A stretch of DNA of 11,338 nucleotides from an uncultured Collinsella sp. (GCA_959599635.1 CAUGJN010000049.1:1-11338), one strand, 5' to 3'; shown: positions 1-7,005, counted from the stretch's first letter. Made by a program: numbers and translations. Notes: a model not told the origin generated them from the sequence alone.

Positions 1-1
1 G

Positions 2-25
2 GCGTACGTGATCAAGAAGGCGTAA
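2..25 (+). CDS. Possible C-terminal end of a plus-strand gene running in from the left
   Basis: Reading from base 2, the frame gives seven codons (AYVIKKA) and then TAA at 23-25. The codons (GCG, TAC, GTG, ATC, AAG) fit the high-G+C codon use of the aro genes. The stop lies just before the hairpin at 27-61, which would place this gene convergent with the minus-strand pair to its right. Seven codons cannot identify a family, and an open frame this short may be chance. Confidence 0.3.
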   Translation, partial: AYVIKKA

Positions 26-26
26 T

Positions 27-61
27 TAAAAGCGGGGAGGACCAAGTTGGCCCTCCCCGCT
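27..61 (-). terminator. Rho-independent terminator of the DUF4869/P-loop ATPase unit
   Basis: A perfect 10-bp inverted repeat (31-40 with 52-61, arm AGCGGGGAGG) can extend inward past one mismatch. Read on the minus strand it is followed by TTTAATT. It begins 4 nt after the ATPase stop codon at 66-68. There is no T-run on the plus-strand side, so it mainly serves leftward transcription. Confidence 0.8.
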
Positions 62-65
62 GTCA

Positions 66-1064
66 TTATGCCTTCAGACACTCGGGCAAGACGCTTGCAA
101 CTGCATCCATCGCCTGCGGCTTTAGGTACTGCTCGTTGAGCCGTGCCTTTCTGTAGGCGTAGCGAGTGTTTGCCGAGTACTTGACCAACACATCGGTGAA
201 GAATCGCTCCCAGCTCAGGTAGTCGCGGCTTTCGATGTAGCTCGAGGGGTCCTCGAGGATCTTTGGAATGTCGTTACTGGGAATGAGGCCAGACTGCAGA
301 AGTGTCCACTCAAATGATTCAGGGAGGAACAAGCGAACGTTCTTGTAAACGCGCTGCCCCAGCACCTTTTCGATGTAGGGACCAAACGCAGCGCCGTCTC
401 CTATGGCAAGGACGTTTTGCTCGGGACATTCGTGAATCGTTCGTTTTAGGTTTGCTACGCCGGTAGCGGTATAGCAGGGGATCCCGAGTCGGTTGCAAAG
501 AGCGTTGTAGAATTGATAACCCGATTTGCTGTCCTCGACAACTACGGCGTCGGGTATCTCGAATCCAACATTTAGATCCTGATACAACATGCTTGCCGTG
601 TGGTCATATAGCGGCTTGGTCACCGAGTAGAAGCGTCTGTCGCTCTTGCGGCCATTAATTGTCTTGCTTGTGGTGTTGACTAGCTTTAGGATCTCGTCGA
701 CGCTGTAGGGGAGTTCGTTGGCGTCGCGACGAGATATCAGAACAAAATAGTTGGATGATCCGTTGATGGCTTTGGCGAAGTCCTTTGAGTAGATAAACTC
801 GTTGCCCTCATCTAGAAAGACGATTGAGTCCTCGATAATCGAAAGCTCGCGCTCCCAACGCCTGCCAGATAGCGTTTCGCAGGGCACGTCGCAGCTGAGT
901 GTAACGCCGCTTTCCGGTCCTCGGTCGTTGAAGTCGCGAATCATCGAGATGAGCGTCGTTTTGCCCGTGCCGCTGTTGCCGCGAATGAAGGAAATGTTGC
1001 GTTTAAAGGTGAGTGTGTATTTGACCTTTGCACGCTCTACGACAACGGTATGCATCCCCTTCAT
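66..1064 (-). CDS. Uncharacterised P-loop ATPase with an extra C-terminal domain, partner of a DUF4869 protein
   Basis: This 332-residue soluble protein of unknown function shows a Walker A motif GNSGTGKT at residues 29-36 and a Walker B-like IVFLDE at 81-86. A strand followed by 'SRRD' (about 107-114) could be a sensor region. The second half (about 172-260) is a separate alpha/beta-looking domain with acidic residues at E177-D178 and a GDG at 222-224. That spacing faintly recalls Toprim folds, but I could not confirm it. There is no signal peptide or membrane segment. The start at 1064 overlaps the upstream stop by one base (TAATG), which implies translational coupling. A second Met at codon 4 has its purine-rich stretch too close to act as a ribosome site. 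G+C is clearly lower than in the aro genes, which suggests separate ancestry. P-loop ATPase is secure; the role is unknown. Confidence 0.75.
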   Translation of the reverse strand: MKGMHTVVVERAKVKYTLTFKRNISFIRGNSGTGKTTLISMIRDFNDRGPESGVTLSCDVPCETLSGRRWERELSIIEDSIVFLDEGNEFIYSKDFAKAINGSSNYFVLISRRDANELPYSVDEILKLVNTTSKTINGRKSDRRFYSVTKPLYDHTASMLYQDLNVGFEIPDAVVVEDSKSGYQFYNALCNRLGIPCYTATGVANLKRTIHECPEQNVLAIGDGAAFGPYIEKVLGQRVYKNVRLFLPESFEWTLLQSGLIPSNDIPKILEDPSSYIESRDYLSWERFFTDVLVKYSANTRYAYRKARLNEQYLKPQAMDAVASVLPECLKA

Positions 1065-1513
1065 TACTCATCAACATCCAAAAAGTCATTCGTGGCACCG
1101 ACAAACTCCTGCATGTTTCTGACGATGCGGTCATCGTTTTCAATGCGGATTTTAAAGTTCTTCCAGGGGAACTTCATGATGTGGTAAAGGGTCACCAGCA
1201 CATCCTGCTCTTTGCCGATCTTGAGTAGCCAGCGGGCACAGTTGTCTCCACAGGTAGATGCGTTGAACACCATATTTGGGAGATTGCGTACTAACAGCAG
1301 CGTCTTGACGCCGCCGGACAGTTCAAGTGGGGTGATTGAGCCTAGTTGTTTGCTTACGATGTTGTGGGGTCCGATGAGCTCTGATCCGTCCACGCTTTTG
1401 ATGATTTGTGCGGCCATAGGGTCTTCGAACCATGAGTCCAAGTATGAGTTCCTAAAATAGGTTTCGGTATCGTAGATGGAACCGGGATAATCTCCCAGAT
1501 GGATGCTTAACAT
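1064..1513 (-). CDS. DUF4869-like hypothetical protein
   Basis: This 149-residue protein has unknown function. From memory of the family, the opening 'MLSIHLGD', the central 'LSGGVKTLLL' (residues 65-74) and 'NASTCGDNCARWLLKI' (84-99) match DUF4869 proteins of gut Firmicutes and Actinobacteria. C88 and C92 form a CxxxC pair. No membrane segment or signal peptide is visible. I chose the ATG at 1513 because GGAG lies 6 nt upstream and a perfect TATAAT lies at 1550-1545. An in-frame ATG at 1597 would place the N terminus inside the aroQ terminator stem. The gene is the first of a two-gene unit, and its TAA overlaps the ATG of the ATPase gene. Base composition is nearer 50% G+C than its neighbours. 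The family assignment is by recollection and should be tested with a profile search. Confidence 0.75.
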   Translation of the reverse strand: MLSIHLGDYPGSIYDTETYFRNSYLDSWFEDPMAAQIIKSVDGSELIGPHNIVSKQLGSITPLELSGGVKTLLLVRNLPNMVFNASTCGDNCARWLLKIGKEQDVLVTLYHIMKFPWKNFKIRIENDDRIVRNMQEFVGATNDFLDVDE

Positions 1514-1544
1514 GCGCGTCTCCAGACGTTGTGTGACTGCAACG

Positions 1545-1550
1545 ATTATA
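1545..1550 (-). promoter_or_regulatory. -10 box of the DUF4869/ATPase unit
   Basis: A perfect TATAAT reads on the minus strand, 31 nt upstream of the ATG at 1513. This leaves a 5' UTR of about 25 nt holding the GGAG ribosome site. The best -35 at 17-nt spacing (CTGGCG) matches only three of six bases, so the promoter may be weak or activator-dependent. The -35 region falls inside the stem of the aroQ terminator. Confidence 0.5.
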
Positions 1551-1555
1551 TGCCA

Positions 1556-1598
1556 GTAATAAAGTGCCGCCAGTAGCGAGGTTGCTGCTGGCGGCACT
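1556..1598 (-). terminator. Terminator at the end of the aro operon
   Basis: An inverted repeat pairs 1563-1573 with 1588-1598 perfectly (arm AGTGCCGCCAG) and can extend inward by about four more positions. On the minus strand it is followed by TTATTAC, a short, imperfect U-tract. It lies 46 nt past the aroQ stop. It probably ends the aro transcript, though readthrough into the DUF4869 gene is possible. Confidence 0.6.
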
Positions 1599-1644
1599 GG
1601 CTATATTGGCGTGCGAATCGGCGTTGATGGATTTGCTCGCGAGG

Positions 1645-2082
1645 CTACTTTTCGAGACGCTTCCCCAGCAGCTCCAGCGCGTGGGCGTAGCCTTGTAGGC
1701 CCTCGCCGGTGATGGTGGCGAAGCAGGCCAGGCGGGCGTAGCTCACCTGGCGGAAGTCTTCGCGGGTCTCAACAGCGCTGATGTGGACCTCCACAGCCGG
1801 AATGGCGACGGCCTTGAGTGCGTCGAGGATCGCCACGCTCGTATGCGTGTATGCCGCCGGGTTAATGACGATGCCGTCGACCTTGCCGTATGCCTCCTGG
1901 ATCTTGTCGACGATGCTGCCCTCGTGGTTGGACTGGAAGACCTCGACCTCGTCGAAGCCCTGTGCAGCGCCCGCTTCCTGGCAGATCTGCACTAGGCGGT
2001 CGTAGTTGTCGCTGCCATAGATGCCCGGCTCGCGAATGCCGAGCATGTTGAGGTTGGGGCCGTTGATGACGAGTGCTTTCAT
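1645..2082 (-). CDS. aroQ: 3-dehydroquinate dehydratase, type II
   Basis: This enzyme dehydrates 3-dehydroquinate to 3-dehydroshikimate, the third step of the shikimate pathway, and acts in the cytoplasm, usually as a dodecamer. The 145 residues match the family's usual length of about 145-150. Visible motifs are GPNLNMLG (8-15), REPGIYG with R17 and catalytic-loop Y22, INPAAYTHTS with N74 and H80, EVHIS with catalytic H100, and R107/R111. Two commonly conserved positions after EVHIS differ (A103 for Asn, E105 for His). The start at 2082 was chosen because AAAGGA lies just upstream and the protein then begins at the canonical first beta strand. The open frame continues to 2277, but only through the aroE-aroK gene and a palindrome. 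It is the last gene of the aro run, 64 nt after aroE-aroK. Confidence 0.96.
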   Translation of the reverse strand: MKALVINGPNLNMLGIREPGIYGSDNYDRLVQICQEAGAAQGFDEVEVFQSNHEGSIVDKIQEAYGKVDGIVINPAAYTHTSVAILDALKAVAIPAVEVHISAVETREDFRQVSYARLACFATITGEGLQGYAHALELLGKRLEK

Positions 2083-2104
2083 GGTTGCTTCCTTTGCGGT
2101 TGGA

Positions 2105-2143
2105 AAGCCACCACAAAGGTGCCTGTCCCCTTTGTGGTGGCTT
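2105..2143. repeat. 15-bp perfect palindrome between aroEK and aroQ
   Basis: Arms 2105-2119 and 2129-2143 (AAGCCACCACAAAGG and its exact complement) flank a 9-nt loop. Neither strand has a real T-run next to it (only TTT on the minus side), so it is not a classical terminator. The AAAGGTGCCTGTCCCC core resembles, from memory, dispersed REP-like palindromes seen in many bacterial genomes. In the aro mRNA it would form a very stable hairpin just upstream of the aroQ ribosome site. Confidence 0.85.
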
Positions 2144-2146
2144 AGG

Positions 2147-3397
2147 TTAGAGAGCGGGTGGGAGGGTCTCGAGGAGGGCTTGGGCGGTGTTGGCAGCGCA
2201 GTCGCGTGAGCCGATGATGTAGTCGGCCCACGCGCGGTAGCGCGGCATGCGCTGCTCGGCCAGCTTGTCGATGCCATCGCGGGCGGTGATGGGGCGACCC
2301 TTGTGGGCGAGCTCGTCGAGCTTGCGGTTGAGCATCACAATCTGGCTGTTCTGGTGCAGCAGCGGGTAGTTCTCGTCGCGCGTGACCACGCCGCCGCCGG
2401 TGGAAAGCACCAGGCCGCTTCGCTTGGAGATGTCGGCCAGCGCCGCCGTCTCCTGTTCGCGGAACGCCGCCTCGCCGCGCTCGACGATAAAGTCGGCGCA
2501 GGGCATGCCCAGGCGCTCCTCGAGGGCGCGGTCCAGGTCGATGTGCTCGCGACCCGTGAGCAGGGCGATCTGCTCACCCACACGGGTCTTGCCCGAGCCT
2601 GGCATGCCGATCAGCGCGATGTTCTGTTCACGGCGTGACAAGCGCTCCGTTACGTCCAGGATGCGCTCGCGCGGGGTGACCTGGCCGGTATAGCGCTCGA
2701 CGGCCTGTGCCGCTTGGGCCACGAGCATGAGCAGGCCGCCGATGCAGGGAATGCCGCGGCGCTCGGCCTCGAGCATGAGTCCCGTGCGAGCGGGGTTGTA
2801 GACAATGTCGATGACGCCCTCGAGCGCATCGAGCCCCTCGAGCGTGCAGGGGGCATCGGGACAGTGGGGGAACATGCCGGCGGGCGTGCAGTTGACGAGC
2901 AGTGCGGCGTCGGACTGCTGCGCGATGTTGTCGTAGTTGACTTCGCTCGTGCGGCCGACCGGCACGACGATGGCGCCCAGGTCGCCGAGCACCATGCTGG
3001 CAGTGGTGCCGGCGCCACCGGTGGCACCGAGCACGAGGGCCTTCTTGCCGGCAACCTCTACGCCCAACTCCTCGACCAGACACTGAAAACCAAAGTAGTC
3101 GGTGTTGTCGCCGCGCAAACAACCGTCAGGCAGGCGTGTGATGGTGTTGACGTTGCCCATGCGCTCGGCGAGCGGACTCAGCTCGTCCAAGTATTCCATG
3201 ACGGCGCGCTTGTAGGGGATGGTCACGTTGGTGCCCTCCCATTCGTCGCCTGTCATAAAGGCCTCAAGATCCTCGGGCTCGCGCTCAAATCGTACGTACT
3301 CGAGCCCCGCGAGCTCCTTGTAGATGGTTGGGGTGTAGCTGTGGCCCAGCACGCGGCCCAGCACGCCGTAGGGGCGGGTTGCGGCGGTATCGGTCAT
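2147..3397 (-). CDS. aroE/aroK: Bifunctional shikimate dehydrogenase / shikimate kinase (AroE-AroK fusion)
   Basis: This 416-residue fusion carries two consecutive steps: NADPH reduction of 3-dehydroshikimate to shikimate, then ATP-dependent 3-phosphorylation. The AroE part (about 1-240) has GHSYTP (18-23), NVTIPYK with catalytic K63, GNVNT with N84, GDNTD with catalytic D100, an NADP loop GATGGAGTT (124-132), and the C-terminal GLLMLVAQAAQ. The kinase part (about 255-416) has Walker A GMPGSGKT (264-271), DLD (287-289), FREQE with shikimate-binding R313, GGG (334-336), the lid Arg R368, and R383 in RMPRY. The frame is unbroken, so the fusion is real. The ATG directly follows the pheA stop (TAGATG), with GGAGGTG overlapping the end of pheA. 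The linker is only about 15-20 residues. Confidence 0.96.
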   Translation of the reverse strand: MTDTAATRPYGVLGRVLGHSYTPTIYKELAGLEYVRFEREPEDLEAFMTGDEWEGTNVTIPYKRAVMEYLDELSPLAERMGNVNTITRLPDGCLRGDNTDYFGFQCLVEELGVEVAGKKALVLGATGGAGTTASMVLGDLGAIVVPVGRTSEVNYDNIAQQSDAALLVNCTPAGMFPHCPDAPCTLEGLDALEGVIDIVYNPARTGLMLEAERRGIPCIGGLLMLVAQAAQAVERYTGQVTPRERILDVTERLSRREQNIALIGMPGSGKTRVGEQIALLTGREHIDLDRALEERLGMPCADFIVERGEAAFREQETAALADISKRSGLVLSTGGGVVTRDENYPLLHQNSQIVMLNRKLDELAHKGRPITARDGIDKLAEQRMPRYRAWADYIIGSRDCAANTAQALLETLPPAL

Positions 3398-4543
3398 CTA
3401 GAGCACCTCCGTGTAGCTGCCAAAGTAGGTGAAGCTCTCGCACACGTCGTCGATGGAATCGAGCAGGTCATCGAGGGCCTTGCTGCCAAAGGGGCAGTCC
3501 AGGTCAAAGTAGAACATAAACTCAAAGTCGTGCCCGGGGATGGGGCGGCTCTCGAGCTTGATGAGGTTGATATTGAGCGCGTAGAAGCGCTCGAGTACGC
3601 GATAGAGTGCGCCCGGCTCGTTGGCCGTGGTAATCATGAGCGAGGTGCGGTTGGCGCCGGGGTAGACGCGTGGCTCGCGGCTGATGACGACAAAGCGCGT
3701 GTAGTTGTTGTCCGAGTCCTGGATGTTGGGCTCCAGTACCTCCAAGCCGTAGAGTGCGGCGCAGCTGCGCGATGCGATCGCGGCAACATCGGTGCGTTCG
3801 GAGCTGGCGACCATCTCGGCCGACATGGCCGTGTTGGGGTACTTGGTGGCGTGCAGGTCGTGCGCCTCGATATAGCCGGCGCATTGGGCAATGGCCTGGC
3901 CATGGCTGTAGACCTCGTGCACGTCCGCAAGCTTGGCGCCGGGCTTGACGAGCAAGTTGTGGTCGATTTTGAGGCGAAGCGAGCGCACGATGTGGAAGTC
4001 GAACTGGGCGAGCAGGTCGTAGACGGCGTTGACTGAGCCGGCGGTGGAGTTCTCGATGGGCAGCACGCCAAACTCGCAGAAGCCGTCGCGCACGGCGCGC
4101 ATAACGCCTTCGAAGGTCTCGAAAAACGCGATGTCGGGCACGTCGAAGAGTTTGCACGCGGCGATTTGACTGTAAGCGCCCTCAACACCCTGGCAGGCGA
4201 CGGTGGCCGTCTGGGGGAAGGGCGTATCGAAGGCCTCGGCCGTGGCGTGTGCCCTTTGCGAGACCGTGATGCCCTTGAGCTCGTTGATATAGCGCTGCTG
4301 CTCGGCCTTGCTCATGCTCATGAGGAGGCGGAATAGCGTGATGGTCTGCGCCTCGTAGCGCTCGGGTGCGCGGCTGGCGAGGTTGTTGAGCTTGGAGCGC
4401 TCACGGGCGGGGTCGGAGACGGCCTTGCCCATCTCGATTTTTGACTTGGCGACCTCGGTGGCAATGTCCATGCGCTCAACAAAGCTGTTGAGGAGCGTGG
4501 TGTCGATGCCATCGATGGCCTGGCGGATGTCAGCAAGGTCCAT
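3398..4543 (-). CDS. pheA: Bifunctional chorismate mutase / prephenate dehydratase (P-protein)
   Basis: It rearranges chorismate to prephenate and then makes phenylpyruvate, the phenylalanine precursor. The 381 residues fit the P-protein length. The chorismate mutase domain (1-90) keeps the AroQ-class residues with E. coli spacing: R7, R24, K35, D44, R47 and E48. The dehydratase domain (about 114-288) has GVEGAYS (119-125), PIENSTAGSV (162-171) and the YTRF motif (281-284). A C-terminal ACT domain (about 299-375) has GAL (311-313) and ESRP (331-334), the signature for phenylalanine feedback binding. The start at 4543 was chosen because AAAGGGG lies a few bases upstream and the protein then begins exactly at helix 1. 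The frame extends to 4630, into aroC, with no family similarity. Because TyrA here lacks a mutase domain, this mutase probably feeds both branches. Confidence 0.96.
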   Translation of the reverse strand: MDLADIRQAIDGIDTTLLNSFVERMDIATEVAKSKIEMGKAVSDPARERSKLNNLASRAPERYEAQTITLFRLLMSMSKAEQQRYINELKGITVSQRAHATAEAFDTPFPQTATVACQGVEGAYSQIAACKLFDVPDIAFFETFEGVMRAVRDGFCEFGVLPIENSTAGSVNAVYDLLAQFDFHIVRSLRLKIDHNLLVKPGAKLADVHEVYSHGQAIAQCAGYIEAHDLHATKYPNTAMSAEMVASSERTDVAAIASRSCAALYGLEVLEPNIQDSDNNYTRFVVISREPRVYPGANRTSLMITTANEPGALYRVLERFYALNINLIKLESRPIPGHDFEFMFYFDLDCPFGSKALDDLLDSIDDVCESFTYFGSYTEVL

Positions 4544-4586
4544 GAAGACCCCTTTCACGTGTCGGGGGATGTTGAGGGGTGGGTAG

Positions 4587-5684
4587 TTAGCGCTGAGCGG
4601 CGTCTTCGAGGAGGGCGTCCCAGATGCCAAGGGCGGCGGCTGCCTCGGCTACGGGGACAGCTCGGGGGACGATGCAGGGATCGTGGCGGCCGTGGACCGA
4701 GAGCTCTGCATTTTCCATAGCGTCCATGTCCACCGTCTGCTGCTCGCGGCCAATGGAGGGCGTCGGCTTTACGGCCATGCGCCACATGACGGGCGCGCCG
4801 GTCGAAATACCGCCCAGGGTGCCGCCGGCGTTGTTGGACTCGACCTCGATCTCGCCGGTCTCGGCATCGATGCGATACGGATCATTGTTCTCGCTGCCGC
4901 GCATGGCGGCCACGGCAAAGCCCATGCCAAACTCCACGCCCTTTACGGCGGGAATGCCAAACGCGATCTGCGCGATGCGGTTCTCGATGCCGTCGAACAT
5001 GGGGTCGCCGATGCCCGCGGGAAGCCCGTAAATGCCGCACTCCACGATGCCGCCGATGCTGTCGAGCTCGTCGCGCGCGGCCAGAACCTCCTCGCGCATG
5101 CGGCCGGCTGCGGCGGCGTCAATGCACGGCAGATCGTTCGTAAGGATCGCCTTGCGATCGGCCTCGCGATAGACCATATCGTCCATCGGCAGGTCGGAGA
5201 TGCCGCCGATCTGCGCGACGTGCGCCATGACCTGAATGCCGCGGGCCTCGAGTGCCTGCAGCGCAATGCCGCCGGCGATGCATAAGGGGGCCGTTAGGCG
5301 GCCGGAGAAATGACCGCCACCGGCGACATCGTGCATGTTGTGATACTTCACACGCGCAGGGAAGTCCGCATGTCCCGGACGGGGCTTGCGGCGCAGCTCG
5401 GAGTAATCCTTGGAGCGCGTGTTGGTGTTCTCGATAATCGCGGCGATGGGCGCGCCGGTGGTATGTCCATCGACCACGCCGGCGATGATGTGGGCGGCGT
5501 CGGCCTCGCGGCGTTTGGTCGCGGTCTCGTCGCGACCGGGGGCACGACGGTCGAGGAAGGCCTGCAGCTGCTCCTGGTCCACGGCGATACCTGCCGGAAT
5601 GCCATCGAGCGAGCAGCCGATAGCGGGGGAGTGCGATTGGCCGAAGATGCTTACGTGCAAGACGTTGCCAAAGGTCGAGGACAT
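4587..5684 (-). CDS. aroC: Chorismate synthase
   Basis: This FMN-dependent enzyme eliminates phosphate from EPSP to give chorismate, the last common step. The 365 residues are full length. Recognisable are FGNVLHVSIFGQSHSPAIG (5-23) with H18, RRAPGRDE (46-53), NTNTRSKDY (87-94), PRPGHAD with catalytic-type H105, GGGHFSGR (122-129) and GRHDPC with D335. The GQSHS and GGGHFSGRLT forms differ from the GESHG and ASGRET forms of the proteobacterial enzymes. I take them as a subtype of clostridial and coriobacterial enzymes, since both histidines and the late Asp are kept. The ATG lies one base after the aroA stop, with GAGGAGG inside the end of aroA, so coupling is likely. A flavin reductase is not encoded in the window, so reduced FMN must come from elsewhere. 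Confidence 0.96.
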   Translation of the reverse strand: MSSTFGNVLHVSIFGQSHSPAIGCSLDGIPAGIAVDQEQLQAFLDRRAPGRDETATKRREADAAHIIAGVVDGHTTGAPIAAIIENTNTRSKDYSELRRKPRPGHADFPARVKYHNMHDVAGGGHFSGRLTAPLCIAGGIALQALEARGIQVMAHVAQIGGISDLPMDDMVYREADRKAILTNDLPCIDAAAAGRMREEVLAARDELDSIGGIVECGIYGLPAGIGDPMFDGIENRIAQIAFGIPAVKGVEFGMGFAVAAMRGSENNDPYRIDAETGEIEVESNNAGGTLGGISTGAPVMWRMAVKPTPSIGREQQTVDMDAMENAELSVHGRHDPCIVPRAVPVAEAAAALGIWDALLEDAAQR

Positions 5685-5685
5685 G

Positions 5686-7005
5686 CTATTCCTCCTCGAG
5701 TGTGACCTTGCCGCCCAGCAGGCGGTAGTGGTCGAAGAAATCGGGATAGGACTTGTTGACGGCCTCGGCGCCGTGGATCACGACCTCGCCAGTGGCGCGG
5801 CTCGCGGCGATTGCGGCCATCATGGCGATGCGGTGGTCGTTGTGCGAATCGACCTCGCCGCCGGTGAAGGTATCGACACCCTTGATGATGAGGTCATCGC
5901 CGGCAATGCGCACCTGCGCGCCCAGCGCGGTGAGCTCGCGGGTGGTGGTGACCAGACGGTCGGATTCCTTGATGCGCAGACGGGCGCAATCGCGAATAAA
6001 GGTGCGGCCCTGTGCCAACGAGGCCACGGCCGAGATGGCGGGCACCAGGTCCGGAATGTCGTGGGCACTCATCTCAAAGCCGGCGAGCTTGTCGGACTGC
6101 ACGGTGGCGGCGTTGGTGGAGCGCACGATGCGGGCGCCAAAGCGCGAAAGCGCGGCAAGCACGTTACGGTCGCCCTGTGCGGAGCTTAGCGACACGCCCT
6201 CGACGGTGATTGGGTCGGTGCCGATGGCACCGGCGCACAGCCAAAAGGCGGCGTTGGACCAGTCGCCCTCGACGGCTACGCTGCCGGGCGTGCGGTACGA
6301 GCCACTGCTCACGCGGAAGTTCGTGACCTCGGGCTGGCCGTCCTTGGCCGGAATGCGCTCGACGTTGACCTCGACGCCAAAGGCCTTCATGGCCTGGATC
6401 GTCAGGTTGATGTAGGGGCGGCTCTCGATGAGGCCGGTTACCTGCACGCAGGAGGGCTGGGCCAGCAGCGGGGCTGCCAGTAGCAGGCCGGAGATATACT
6501 GCGAGCTCACGTTGCCCGGAAGCACAAAAGTGCCCGGGCGCATGCGTCCGCTCGTCTTGAGCGGAAAACCGCCCAGACCCTGCAGGTCGCAGCCGGCGGC
6601 GATGATCTCGTCCGAGAGCGGGGAGAGTGGGCGGGCGCCCAGACGGCCCTGGCCCACGAAGGTGGCCTCCGCGCCCAACGCACAGGCGACGGGCAGCATG
6701 AAGCGCAGCGTGGAGCCACTCTCGCCGCAGTCGAGCGTGCCGCCGGCAAGGGCCTTGAGTAGGCCAAATTCAATGCTCTTCATGGTGGGGTGGACCTGGA
6801 AGCCATCCTCGACGGTCTCGATGCGGGCGCCGAGCGACGTGAGGCAGCGCACCGTGGCCTCGATGTCGGCGCAGGTGGTGTTGCAGGTGACGTGCGTCTC
6901 GCCGTTGGCAAGCGCAGCGCAGATGATCAGGCGATGCGCCATCGACTTGGACGCGATGGCGGGAACGGTGCCCTTGAGCGGGGACGGGGTGATGCGGGCT
7001 AGCAT
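5686..7005 (-). CDS. aroA: 3-phosphoshikimate 1-carboxyvinyltransferase (EPSP synthase)
   Basis: It transfers the enolpyruvyl group of PEP to shikimate-3-phosphate, and is the glyphosate target. The 439 residues are normal length. Aligning by eye to the E. coli enzyme gives K20, S21 and R25 (SKSMAHR) for K22, S23 and R27. GESGSTLR (94-101) stands for GNAGTAMR, followed by SSQ (167-169), IPD with D319, IKESDR with E347 and R350, NDHR with R392, and NKSYP with K418, so all main catalytic and phosphate-binding residues are present. At the PEP/glyphosate loop, S98 replaces Thr and F102 replaces the Pro of the glyphosate-sensitive class. The start at 7005 lies inside aroB, overlapping it by 7 nt, with AAGGGAGA about 9 nt upstream. 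Confidence 0.97.
   Translation of the reverse strand: MLARITPSPLKGTVPAIASKSMAHRLIICAALANGETHVTCNTTCADIEATVRCLTSLGARIETVEDGFQVHPTMKSIEFGLLKALAGGTLDCGESGSTLRFMLPVACALGAEATFVGQGRLGARPLSPLSDEIIAAGCDLQGLGGFPLKTSGRMRPGTFVLPGNVSSQYISGLLLAAPLLAQPSCVQVTGLIESRPYINLTIQAMKAFGVEVNVERIPAKDGQPEVTNFRVSSGSYRTPGSVAVEGDWSNAAFWLCAGAIGTDPITVEGVSLSSAQGDRNVLAALSRFGARIVRSTNAATVQSDKLAGFEMSAHDIPDLVPAISAVASLAQGRTFIRDCARLRIKESDRLVTTTRELTALGAQVRIAGDDLIIKGVDTFTGGEVDSHNDHRIAMMAAIAASRATGEVVIHGAEAVNKSYPDFFDHYRLLGGKVTLEEE

Noticed and set aside
2083..2277. N-terminal extension of AroQ from an upstream ATG
   Set aside because: It would be read through the aroE-aroK coding region and the palindrome. The residues are low-complexity, and a good ribosome site precedes the ATG at 2082.
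2714..4036. Long plus-strand open frame (440 codons) opposite aroE-aroK and pheA
   Set aside because: Same reason: it is an antisense shadow of well-identified enzymes and its composition reflects G+C-rich third positions.
4544..4630. N-terminal extension of PheA into aroC
   Set aside because: The family starts at the chorismate mutase helix encoded from 4543, which has its own AAAGGGG ribosome site.
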